A stretch of 15,056 nt of DNA from UBA7960 sp964348755 (GTDB lineage Bacteria; Bacteroidota; Bacteroidia; Bacteroidales; UBA7960). The notes below the pieces were generated by a model. It made no database searches and had not been told where the DNA came from. It was given only the letters and a program-made list of their open reading frames with translations. A program made the translations under genes and the position numbers. Of this stretch, positions 9,001 to 14,826 are shown piece after piece; position 1 is the first letter of the stretch; each line of letters opens with the position of its first letter. The stretch covers positions 1 to 15,056 of the forward strand of contig CAYGDW010000067.1 in NCBI GenBank assembly GCA_964348755.1, in the 5' to 3' direction.

Positions 9001-9209
9001 AACTTCAAAACCTGGGTATCAATTTCCTTGGTGGTGTAAGACTTGGAGTTATTGGCCGAAACCTGTTTACATTCACCAAATATAGCGGTTGGGATCCCGA
9101 AGTTTCGCAGGCCGACTATGCCACCGGAAACCCAAGCCTCTACTATGTAGATATGTTTAACTATCCGAACTTCCGGATGTTCACCTTTAGCCTTGAGCTT
9201 AATTTTTAA
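6078..9209 (+). CDS. SusC/RagA-family TonB-dependent outer-membrane receptor
   Basis: A 1043-residue outer-membrane channel that would import a ligand delivered by SusD, using energy passed by TonB. In order: a signal peptide (MKRSLILMGMLLFLSVSLFG, cleavage near residue 21), a carboxypeptidase-D regulatory-like domain (about 23-107, with GTVTDASDRSTLPGVSIMV and GTVTDINGRYEI), a linker, a plug domain (about 115-230, with LIIVDGIMIEG, DDIESIEVVKGA and ALYGSRAGAGVIVV), then a long beta barrel ending in MFTFSLELNF with the terminal Phe usual for barrel assembly. The segment LGEVIISG replaces the common LDEVVVTGYG. The ATG at 6078 directly precedes the signal peptide and has no clear Shine-Dalgarno, as is common in this phylum. 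It is the first gene of an operon with the SusD at 9228 and the lipoprotein at 10894. Its N-terminus closely matches the partial receptor at 14827. The ligand is unknown. Confidence 0.96.
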   Translation: MKRSLILMGMLLFLSVSLFGQQIRVTGTVTDASDRSTLPGVSIMVRGTTQGTVTDINGRYEITVPSAAVLVYSFIGMQTQEVAVGGRNVINVALVREAVALGEVIISGVAGATERRKLTITVDRVGAEALQAVPATSVASALQGKISGITIVQPSGNPGQSAAIRLRGATSLLGSSEPLIIVDGIMIEGSLADINVDDIESIEVVKGAAASALYGSRAGAGVIVVRSKRGSQVREGTTVVRLRNEYGMSQLPKKVPLARHHGYQLASDWQDFNTFTKYAGVTYPQGYVGGRNAAIAGNRLVTHSRYADQPYARLFDQQDQIFQDGTYYTNYVGVGHNSGKSSIFSSFENTHNSGIVWNTGGSTRQNFRLNADHWIGEKISLQASTFLAQNKMDVADGRFVGGWGGGQGSAFFDMLFFEPDIDLDMDAPASFALPKYNIHPNHWQTDNGNPKHALYYADRNMERKNIMLSFSGNYYAADWLDFNAAYSIERTNTFRTDFEPKGFSRGQQLNTNGTLYKYTFESTSQTYALTANLNQRFGNLLLKGKLSYLYEDYTSTNFWVSAANFTISGVPQLGAISGDNYNTISSGDIITRARNFFAIVDGDIKDRYLFSGLFRYDGSSLFGANHRWNPYFRVSGAYRISQDFEIPGIDEFRIRAAYGTSGIRPGFAYQYETYSLSQGMVTKSTIGNENLKPSESAELEFGINLEFLGAFDFEATFAQTNTKGAFYNVPLPAATGFAYQWQNAADLFTTALEFSLGVNAINRPDFNWYMKFNFDKITQEVTRLAAPPFRVGPTVNDLQVFYVREGEVFGMMYGGDWVRTLDQMSRQLPAGLTINDFVLNSDGYVIRKGTEGTAGEAAIRLLDENGAEAFTQIANMNPDFNLTFLNNFTFRGWNLNMVWHWKQGGDIYNQTKQWLYRDERHGDFDQSGKPENQKKATTYYQTFYRVNDPNSFFVEDGTYLKLREASLYYNLNKNQLQNLGINFLGGVRLGVIGRNLFTFTKYSGWDPEVSQADYATGNPSLYYVDMFNYPNFRMFTFSLELNF

Positions 9210-9215
9210 TCTAAT

Positions 9216-9221
9216 AAGGAG
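9216..9221 (+). promoter_or_regulatory. Shine-Dalgarno site for the SusD gene
   Basis: AAGGAG lies 6 nt before the ATG at 9228, in the 18-nt gap after the SusC stop. A good ribosome site is unusual among the genes here and fixes this start. Confidence 0.7.
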
Positions 9222-9227
9222 TTAAAA

Positions 9228-10850
9228 ATGAAAAAATACATAAATAAACTCGCCGTAATTTTCGTGGTATTGTTGGTTAGCCTCAATACCTCATGCGAAA
9301 GTTTGGAGGTTGAGAACCTGAATCAACCCGACATGAAGCGCGTTCTGGCATCGCCCGACGATGTAAAGGGCGTGGTTATCTCCTCATTCAATGCCTATTG
9401 GGTGGCCATTAAACAATACAACATTTCTATGACCGCCCACGTAATGGCCGACCATAGCACAGTGAGCTGGGGTAACTTTGCATGGCGCGCAATGTCGCAC
9501 GAACCCCGCAATGCCTGGAACAATGACCCTTCGTTTGGCGATTCTGACATGTCAGAGAATGTTTACTATGGACTTAATGCAGTTATCTCTTCTGTAAACG
9601 ATGCCATAGTGCTGATCAATGGCGGAATGAATATTGGCATAAACGGAGCAGACAACCCCATGGTACTCGCTTCGGCTTACCTGCTCAGGGGATTGTCATT
9701 AGGTCAGCTTGGTCTTTCTTTCGATAAAGCTATGGTTTCTAAAACCGATGAAGCTCCCGGTGGCGACATACCAGCCTACCTTGCAGCCCTGGAATTTAAG
9801 CCCTGGAATGAAGTAATAGAAGAAGGCCTCAAGGACCTTAAAAAGGTAACTGAAATTATTGATGCCAACCCCGTATTTACTTTGCCTGCTAGCGCCGTTA
9901 ATGGCATGACCATTACCAGCGACTATATGAAAAGGCTTGCCAATACCTATGCAGCTCGCTTTCTGGCACTTGGTGCCAGAACCAAGGCCCAAAACGATGG
10001 CCTTACCTGGACGCCCAACTATACATGGGCCGACGTGCTGGCTTTTACCAACCATGGCCTAACCGTTGACTTTGCCCCCATTGGCAACGGTCTTCCGTGG
10101 GATGGCGGCTCATGGTGGGATTTGAACATCAAATATTTGCGTCAGGCAGGTTGGGGCAGGGTCGATATGCGGATTGTAAACATGATTGATCCTGCGCAGC
10201 CGGTTCGCTATCCTACCGATGCTTCCGGCCTTGCCACAGTGGGCACCCCGCCAAGCGGCGGACTGGCCAGTTCTGCTGATGCTCGTTTGCCTATCGATTT
10301 TCAGTTCCTGCCAAGCAACGATTTCAGGCCTGAAAGGGGTGGCTGGCATTTTTCGCACTACCGCCACAGCCGGTACGATATGCCAGCAACTACAAGCACT
10401 GAAGGCAATTTTATGGGCGAGTCGGTAGGTCCTCTTCGCGAGTTGCGCGCCTACGAAAACCAACTCCTTAGGGCCGAGGCAATGGTTCGTACGGGCAATC
10501 TTGCCGGAGCCGCTGCTATTTTGAACAATGCTGCTAACCCCAGAAAATTAAGAGGAAACCTGCCCGATGTTCCTGCAACAGCCGCTGACCTTCTAAGGGC
10601 AATATTTTACGAGCGGTTTATCGAACTGTTCCATAACGGCTATTTGATCTCATTGTGCGACACCCGCCGCAACGACGACATGCAATATGGCTCGCTGTTG
10701 CATTGGCCGGTGCCAGGAAGAGAACTTATGGCCCTGGGCGAACCAGTTTACACCTTTGGCGGCTGGACAGCAGCAGATGGAGTTAATACCTCAAACAAAG
10801 GACAGTGGATATGGTCAAGGTATCATTTTCCGCCCCCTGCTAGCAAGTAA
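9228..10850 (+). CDS. RagB/SusD-family nutrient-binding outer-membrane lipoprotein
   Basis: A 540-residue surface lipoprotein expected to cap the SusC channel encoded just upstream and to capture its ligand. The signal MKKYINKLAVIFVVLLVSLN ends at a lipobox with Cys23 (NTSC). Helical TPR-like segments are seen in the N-terminal half (NVYYGLNAVISSVNDAIVLI, ASAYLLRGLSLGQLGLSFDK). Typical C-terminal SusD motifs follow: LLRAEAMVRTGNLAGAAAIL, IFYERFIELFHNGYLISL, DTRRNDDM and LHWPVPGREL, the last matching the family's closing Pro-rich re-entry motif. Length is normal for the family. The gene lies 18 nt after susC with its own ribosome site, so the two are co-transcribed. This is a canonical SusD and differs from the two SusD-like_2 paralogues in the window. 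Confidence 0.95.
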   Translation: MKKYINKLAVIFVVLLVSLNTSCESLEVENLNQPDMKRVLASPDDVKGVVISSFNAYWVAIKQYNISMTAHVMADHSTVSWGNFAWRAMSHEPRNAWNNDPSFGDSDMSENVYYGLNAVISSVNDAIVLINGGMNIGINGADNPMVLASAYLLRGLSLGQLGLSFDKAMVSKTDEAPGGDIPAYLAALEFKPWNEVIEEGLKDLKKVTEIIDANPVFTLPASAVNGMTITSDYMKRLANTYAARFLALGARTKAQNDGLTWTPNYTWADVLAFTNHGLTVDFAPIGNGLPWDGGSWWDLNIKYLRQAGWGRVDMRIVNMIDPAQPVRYPTDASGLATVGTPPSGGLASSADARLPIDFQFLPSNDFRPERGGWHFSHYRHSRYDMPATTSTEGNFMGESVGPLRELRAYENQLLRAEAMVRTGNLAGAAAILNNAANPRKLRGNLPDVPATAADLLRAIFYERFIELFHNGYLISLCDTRRNDDMQYGSLLHWPVPGRELMALGEPVYTFGGWTAADGVNTSNKGQWIWSRYHFPPPASK

Positions 10851-10893
10851 AAGTTCATTACTTTTTGTTTAATCAAATTAAGTGAAAAACACT

Positions 10894-11679
10894 ATGAAAA
10901 ATAAAATCCCATATTTCATTGTCATGTTACTGGGAGTTATGGCAGTAACCTTCTTTGCCTGCGAAGAAAAGGAAGATTATGACTTCAATGCCATTGAGCC
11001 GGCCATATTTGACATTTCGGGCCCGGCCATTGCCACAGCTCATGGAAATACAACCTTCCCCAGCAGATATACGGTACCTCACCGGGGTGGCTCTACCTAC
11101 AACTGGGTAATTGGAGCTCCTGGCGGAACAGTGGTTCTTGACCCAGTTTCACCAAGTATTGCACATATTACTTTCAATCAGTCTTCGGTCAATACAACCG
11201 CCACCGTTACGGTTACCGAAACAACTATGGGCGGCAAGGTAAGTGCGCCATTCAGCCGGACAATTTCTCTCAATGCCTTTTGTCCTTACAATATGACCAC
11301 CTGGTCAGGAAACTATACCGGAACCAGGCCAACAAGGCATGGCCCTTTAGTTGTTTTGGTGCCCGAACCAGGTCTAAACCTAATGAGAGTCAGAAATCTG
11401 GCATGGTTTGTACCAAACGTATGGGGCGAGAACTGGGTTAGTGGCGACGGCTCATGCGTAATGGAGTTTAGTTGTGGCAATGTGGTTACCATACTGCCCC
11501 AGGCTATCGGAAATACTGACTTCCCTGACAGGTATGGAATAAGAGGAAGTGGAACGGTTGACCCCGCTACCATGACAATTACCCTTACTTACGAGGTGTT
11601 CTACGGTTGGACCGGCAACCCGGCTACCAGTGTAAGCGCAGTAGGGCCAATCTCAACTGTATTGACCAAAGCGCCTTAA
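10894..11679 (+). CDS. SusE-position surface lipoprotein with PKD-like N-terminal region
   Basis: A 261-residue lipoprotein, third in the SusC-SusD operon. An in-frame GTG at 10882 would add four residues; I prefer the ATG at 10894, which gives the signal MKNKIPYFIVMLLGVMAVTF with lipid-bearing Cys23 (FFAC) and an acidic EEKED following it, a pattern associated with surface export of Bacteroidota lipoproteins. Residues about 30-125 look like a PKD/Ig-like beta sandwich (YTVPHRGGSTYNWVIG ... ATVTVTETTMGG). The remainder (from CPYNMTTWSGNYTGT to TMTITLTYEVF) looks like a compact beta-rich domain that I cannot assign to a named family. By position it resembles SusE/SusF-type proteins that help bind ligand at the surface; this is inferred from context. 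The gene is followed by a strong terminator, so it ends the operon. Confidence 0.82.
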   Translation: MKNKIPYFIVMLLGVMAVTFFACEEKEDYDFNAIEPAIFDISGPAIATAHGNTTFPSRYTVPHRGGSTYNWVIGAPGGTVVLDPVSPSIAHITFNQSSVNTTATVTVTETTMGGKVSAPFSRTISLNAFCPYNMTTWSGNYTGTRPTRHGPLVVLVPEPGLNLMRVRNLAWFVPNVWGENWVSGDGSCVMEFSCGNVVTILPQAIGNTDFPDRYGIRGSGTVDPATMTITLTYEVFYGWTGNPATSVSAVGPISTVLTKAP

Positions 11680-11730
11680 ATATTTCTGTATTGCCTTAAG
11701 TTATAAGGATCAACTAAAATCCTTAATAAT

Positions 11731-11762
11731 AAAGAGGGTGGTTCGGACGAATCACCCTCTTT
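11731..11762 (+). terminator. Rho-independent bidirectional terminator
   Basis: AAAGAGGGTG (11731-11740) pairs perfectly with CACCCTCTTT (11753-11762), and the stem can extend through TTC/GAA inside the loop. A T-run follows on the plus strand. An A/T-rich flank (TAATAATAA) on the other side gives a weaker tract on the minus strand. It ends the SusC-SusD-lipoprotein operon and may also stop readthrough from the convergent MORN gene. Confidence 0.85.
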
Positions 11763-11821
11763 TTACTTTTCGGGTTTAAAAAAAGGAAAGGGCCAAACCC
11801 GAATATACTGTATTTATGCTC

Positions 11822-11847
11822 TAATTAATTGGTTTGCCAATTAATTA
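11822..11847 (-). terminator. AT-rich perfect hairpin over the MORN gene stop codon
   Basis: TAATTAATTGG (11822-11832) and CCAATTAATTA (11837-11847) form an 11-bp perfect stem with a 4-nt loop. The arm at 11837-11847 includes the stop codon of the minus-strand gene at 11841-11843. No U-tract follows on that strand. It may stabilise the mRNA 3' end or assist termination together with the hairpin at 11731-11762. Confidence 0.4.
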
Positions 11848-12524
11848 TGCAGCCTAATTTCCCACTGTCCGGGTTGATTTATAGTAATTTCAAACCTTAC
11901 GGGTATTGCAAGTCCGCGGCCCAGCTTGTCGGGCACGGTATAGGTTATGAGTATTTTTGCCGGAAAATTAACTCCATCATACCCCATAGCCAGCCCTTCG
12001 CGTTGCGAAAATCCGGAGCCAATTTTAAAGTCAAAATCAGCGGGCCATTGCCCCTGCCTACCCATATAATAAAAGTTTACCAAAACGCGGTTTCCCTCTC
12101 CCGTTCTTCTTACGGCATATCTTTCGAGGTTAAAGATATGGCCTGTTGTGAATGCTGCAACTTCGTCTTCTCCCAAAAATGAATCATTAACCCACGATCC
12201 TGTTTTTTTTGTCATTTCATCGTTTTGCTGCGAAATAAATGTTCCTTTCCCATGCCGTTTCCCGTTGCGCCATTGCCCGTTATATACATCGCCATTTGCC
12301 CAGGTGTAAGTGCCAAGCCCATGGGGCAATCCCCGCCTGAATGCCCCTTCGTATTTGTCAATGCCCGTGGCTTTGCCCATTCCATGGGCCAGGCCGTTGC
12401 GGCAACCCCCTCCGTAAGTTCGCGAAATTTGTTCCATTAGCACCCTGCACGTATTCTGGCCAAACACTGCATTGGTTATCAAAGGAAGTACCGAAATTAA
12501 AATCAAGCCCAAAATACTTCTCAT
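11841..12524 (-). CDS. Secreted MORN-repeat protein
   Basis: A 227-residue exported protein of unknown role. The start ATG at 12524 gives a signal peptide (MRSILGLILISVLPLITNAV, cleavage near FGQ at 21-23). Three MORN-type repeats follow at about 37-52 (YGGGCRNGLAHGMGKATG), 58-80 (YEGAFRRGLPHGLGTYTW) and 81-100 (YNGQWRNGKRHGKGTF), each with the Y-x-G-x-W/F/C-x-x-G-x-x-HGxG pattern. The last ~100 residues look like a separate beta-rich domain (NRVLVNFYYMG, FPAKILITYTVP, PVRFEITINQPGQWEIRL) that I do not recognise. In bacteria MORN repeats often occur in envelope proteins, but a precise function cannot be read from the sequence. The gene is transcribed alone and converges on the SusC operon. 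Confidence 0.88.
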   Translation of the reverse strand: MRSILGLILISVLPLITNAVFGQNTCRVLMEQISRTYGGGCRNGLAHGMGKATGIDKYEGAFRRGLPHGLGTYTWANGDVYNGQWRNGKRHGKGTFISQQNDEMTKKTGSWVNDSFLGEDEVAAFTTGHIFNLERYAVRRTGEGNRVLVNFYYMGRQGQWPADFDFKIGSGFSQREGLAMGYDGVNFPAKILITYTVPDKLGRGLAIPVRFEITINQPGQWEIRLHN

Positions 12525-12541
12525 GTTAGTAATTTTTGTTC

Positions 12542-12573
12542 GAAATTTAAGGATTAATCTTCATTAAATCAAA
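12542..12573 (-). promoter_or_regulatory. Candidate promoter of the MORN-repeat gene
   Basis: On the minus strand TTTG (plus 12570-12573) is followed after 20 nt by TAAATTTC (12542-12549), seven of eight bases of the Bacteroidota TAnnTTTG element counting the free positions. It lies about 18 nt upstream of the ATG at 12524, giving a short leader. Confidence 0.45.
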
Positions 12574-12604
12574 TTTCTAAACACTACTGGCCTACAAAAA
12601 TTAC

Positions 12605-12742
12605 GGGATTTCTCGCTTAGCTCGAAATGACTAAGCTTTCGGGGGTTTTGGAGAAGATAGTTGTTGGGCGGCCGCTTCGCTGCCACCTACCCCCTTAATA
12701 AAAAGCTAACTGACTGTAATTCCAAACGTAGTGTGGAATCTC
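12605..12742. repeat. Large imperfect palindromic intergenic element (about 138 nt)
   Basis: The left arm (12605-12631, beginning GGGATTTCTCG) and right arm (12716-12742, ending GTGGAATCTC) are inverted copies matching at 18 of 27 positions. Inside them AAGCTTT (12633-12639) faces AAAAGCT (12701-12707), GGGGG (12641-12645) faces CCCCC (12690-12694), and the centre GGCGGCCGCTTCGCTGCC is self-complementary in part. The right-arm motif recurs at window positions 1-21. This suits a dispersed REP- or MITE-like element of Bacteroidota intergenic regions. It fills most of the 314-nt gap between the MORN gene and the next lipoprotein; no gene is visible there. Confidence 0.6.
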
Positions 12743-12808
12743 GAACACGTAATTCTTCCTTAATTAGATTTTGTCGGACAATATTAACTTAATTATTGAC
12801 TTTTTCTA

Positions 12809-12816
12809 TACATTTG
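12809..12816 (+). promoter_or_regulatory. Possible -7 element before the second SusD-like_2 gene
   Basis: TACATTTG matches the Bacteroidota -7 consensus TAnnTTTG exactly, and lies 22 nt before the TTG start at 12839. No TTTG is found at the expected 19-20 nt upstream, so the promoter is either weak, factor-dependent or spurious. Confidence 0.35.
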
Positions 12817-12838
12817 CTTTTCTAAAAATTCCTGAAAA

Positions 12839-14191
12839 TTGAAAAGGATTTCAATTTTGCTTTTGTTGGCATTTATGAGTTTCAGTTCGTGTGATTGGGA
12901 CGATGTACCCGAAGAAACGCCACTTACCATACTTGCCGGCTTAACTTCGGCCACCCAGCGAAACTTTGCTGTATTTGCAGCTACCGAAGCCACACTGTTC
13001 GGCAGTATAACCATGCAGCAGGTTTCGGGTATTAGCGGCCGAATGTTGCATATTGAGCAATACCAGTGGCTGCCCGGCTATTTCGATCAAAGCTGGAGAG
13101 TTTGTTACCTGGGCGTTTTCTCTAACCTGACTACCGCCATTGAACTTGCCACCCAAAATAATTTGGGCAAATACCGTGGAACTTCTAAGATTCTGTTGGC
13201 ACATACACTTGGAATTGCCTCCGATTTGTGGGGCGATATTCCATTTTCCGATAGTTTTGATTCCAGACCACCCTCACTTAATCCACGGTACGATTCTCAG
13301 CAGGCAATTTATGAAAGGATTTTCCGGCTGCTTGACGAGGGAATTCAGGATGTGGCAGCATATGGAAGTGAATTTTTTCCGGCCGAAGACGACCTGTTTT
13401 TTAATGGAAACGCATTGATGTGGACACGCTATGCCAATTTTTTGAAACTGCGTTATAGGCTGCACCTGTTAGATAAGAACGGAATTGAACCTGTTTTTGA
13501 ATTGCTTCAAAACAATATGTTCACTAACCCGGGCCAGGCTTTGGTGCTCGATTACGGAACAATGAAAGTTCAAAACCCCCTGAACCAGCTATTGGACCAA
13601 TTTCCGGGTCAGGTTAGAGCCGGCGGTTTTCTGGTGGATTTGCTCCAAGGGCAAAACGATCCTCGCTTGCCGGTTTACTTCCAAAAAAATGTCCTTAATC
13701 AATTTCTTGGCTCAGCTCCCGGAGCTGGCAATGCAAATGCATCCCGAATTTCGGAAACAATAAATTCGGCCGGTTCTAAAGTTATTCTGGCCTCTTATAC
13801 CGAACAAATGTTTATTGCAGCCGAGGTTTATTACCGCAAAGGTTTAATGAATCAGGCAAGGCAGGCACTTTCCGAAGCAGTAAGTTCATCGCTTACCGAT
13901 TATAATGTGTATAATGCTGCCTGGGTGCAAAACCACCTGGCAACTACCGGATTAACACTTGAAAATATTATGCTGGCAAAGTATTCGGCATTGTTTATGC
14001 AAACTCAAAGCTGGAACGATTGGAGGCGAACCGGCCTTCCCTTGCTCCAGGCAGCTGCCGGCAATCAAACCAGTGGTCTAATTCCGCGCAGATTCCCTTA
14101 CCCCTTAAACGAATTGACCCATAACCCCAATAATGTGCCTGCCAATGTTAAAATAACCGATCCGGTTTGGTGGAACACTCAATCAAAATAA
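12839..14191 (+). CDS. SusD-like surface lipoprotein (SusD-like_2 type) with TTG start
   Basis: A 450-residue ligand-binding outer-membrane lipoprotein. The signal MKRISILLLLAFMSFSSC places the lipidated Cys at 18. Family features are the helical segment KILLAHTLGIASDLWGDIPF, the central SYTEQMFIAAEVYYRKG, the motif WNDWRRTGLPLL and the closing LIPRRFPYPLNELTHNPNNV; all are shared with the minus-strand protein at 4271-5644. The start must be TTG at 12839, since the next in-frame ATG (12875-12877, residue 13) lies inside the signal peptide. The local sequence AAAATTGAAAAGG reads like AAAATGAAAAGG with one extra T. There is no susC before it; a MORN gene on the other strand and a palindromic repeat lie upstream. 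It is followed after 11 nt by a small lipoprotein and then by a partial susC-like gene, so the gene order is the reverse of the usual SusC-SusD. Confidence 0.88.
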   Translation: MKRISILLLLAFMSFSSCDWDDVPEETPLTILAGLTSATQRNFAVFAATEATLFGSITMQQVSGISGRMLHIEQYQWLPGYFDQSWRVCYLGVFSNLTTAIELATQNNLGKYRGTSKILLAHTLGIASDLWGDIPFSDSFDSRPPSLNPRYDSQQAIYERIFRLLDEGIQDVAAYGSEFFPAEDDLFFNGNALMWTRYANFLKLRYRLHLLDKNGIEPVFELLQNNMFTNPGQALVLDYGTMKVQNPLNQLLDQFPGQVRAGGFLVDLLQGQNDPRLPVYFQKNVLNQFLGSAPGAGNANASRISETINSAGSKVILASYTEQMFIAAEVYYRKGLMNQARQALSEAVSSSLTDYNVYNAAWVQNHLATTGLTLENIMLAKYSALFMQTQSWNDWRRTGLPLLQAAAGNQTSGLIPRRFPYPLNELTHNPNNVPANVKITDPVWWNTQSK

Positions 14192-14202
14192 TCTGATGGT
14201 TT

Positions 14203-14592
14203 ATGAAAAATTTAAAAATTGTGAAGTTTTTTTACATTCTAATTTTATTTTCTGCAATTAAGGGATGTACCGGAAAGGAAAACCAGATGGTTGGCCGGTG
14301 GGTTATGGAGTGGAACTTTGTAAATGGGCAGGGACAAAATAATGGCACAACCATTTCCTGGACATTTTTGAAGGATGGCACATTTATACAATCAATGGAG
14401 TTAGCAAATGACCGTGAGGATATGAAAGGTAATTGGAGGTTTGAAAAAAAATTGAATGAGCTGATCATGTTTTACACCGCTACACAAATGGAGGTTAAAT
14501 GGACCGTGGTTAAACTTGAGAAAGATACAATGGAGGTAAACCATACAATACCCGGTTTTTTTGTGGAAAGACAATTTATAAAACAACCCTGA
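14203..14592 (+). CDS. Small lipocalin-like lipoprotein
   Basis: A 129-residue lipoprotein with signal MKNLKIVKFFYILILFSAIK and lipidated Cys22 (IKGC). The rest resembles a short lipocalin-like beta barrel: the opening VGRWVMEW, then ISWTFLKDGTFIQSM, MKGNWRFEKKLNELIMFY and WTVVKLEKDTMEV, a series of alternating strands with the GxW opening found in these domains. The ligand is unknown. It begins 11 nt after the SusD-like_2 stop and is very likely co-transcribed with it. An AT-rich stretch follows (A8 then T6 at 14601-14614), with no GC-rich terminator before the next gene. Confidence 0.75.
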   Translation: MKNLKIVKFFYILILFSAIKGCTGKENQMVGRWVMEWNFVNGQGQNNGTTISWTFLKDGTFIQSMELANDREDMKGNWRFEKKLNELIMFYTATQMEVKWTVVKLEKDTMEVNHTIPGFFVERQFIKQP

Positions 14593-14624
14593 TTTGAATT
14601 AAAAAAAATTTTTTGAAATAACAA

Positions 14625-14632
14625 TAAATTTG
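14625..14632 (+). promoter_or_regulatory. Isolated -7-like element downstream of the lipocalin-like gene
   Basis: TAAATTTG matches TAnnTTTG exactly, but the nearest TTTG upstream (14612-14615) is only 9 nt away instead of 19-20. It could contribute to expression of the receptor gene at 14827, about 200 nt downstream. Low certainty. Confidence 0.25.
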
Positions 14633-14672
14633 TTCTAAACATTAAAAATTAAATATTAATTTATTTATAGGT

Positions 14673-14699
14673 GCGATAAGAGACCCCGTTTACTATCGC
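14673..14699 (+). other. Hairpin in the leader region of the second SusC gene
   Basis: GCGATA (14673-14678) pairs with TATCGC (14694-14699) around a 15-nt loop that contains GACCCCG. No T-run follows, so it is unlikely to be an intrinsic terminator. It may be a leader structure or a protein-binding inverted repeat. Confidence 0.35.
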
Positions 14700-14715
14700 G
14701 GATTCATTGCGTTGG

Positions 14716-14757
14716 TTAACATCTCTTAACATTTAACAACTTTTTTTAATAAATTTA
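14716..14757 (+). promoter_or_regulatory. TTAACA direct repeats with a -7-like element
   Basis: TTAACA occurs at 14716-14721, 14726-14731 and 14733-14738; the first two are spaced by 10 nt, one helical turn. TAAATTTA at 14750-14757 follows, one base from the TAnnTTTG consensus. No correctly spaced TTTG is present. This could be an activator-dependent promoter for the gene at 14827, with a leader of about 65-70 nt. Confidence 0.35.
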
Positions 14758-14826
14758 CACCCTCATTTTAAAATTCTTCATTGAGCATTAACCAATTCAA
14801 TAAATTATTCATTAAAACAAAACAAA

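Noticed and set aside
12605..12742. CRISPR-like or tandem repeat array.
   Set aside because: The segments are inverted arms of a single palindrome, not regularly spaced direct repeats.
14593..14632. GC-rich intrinsic terminator after the lipocalin-like gene.
   Set aside because: Only an A8/T6 run is present, with no GC stem, so I do not call a terminator. Readthrough into the second susC is possible.
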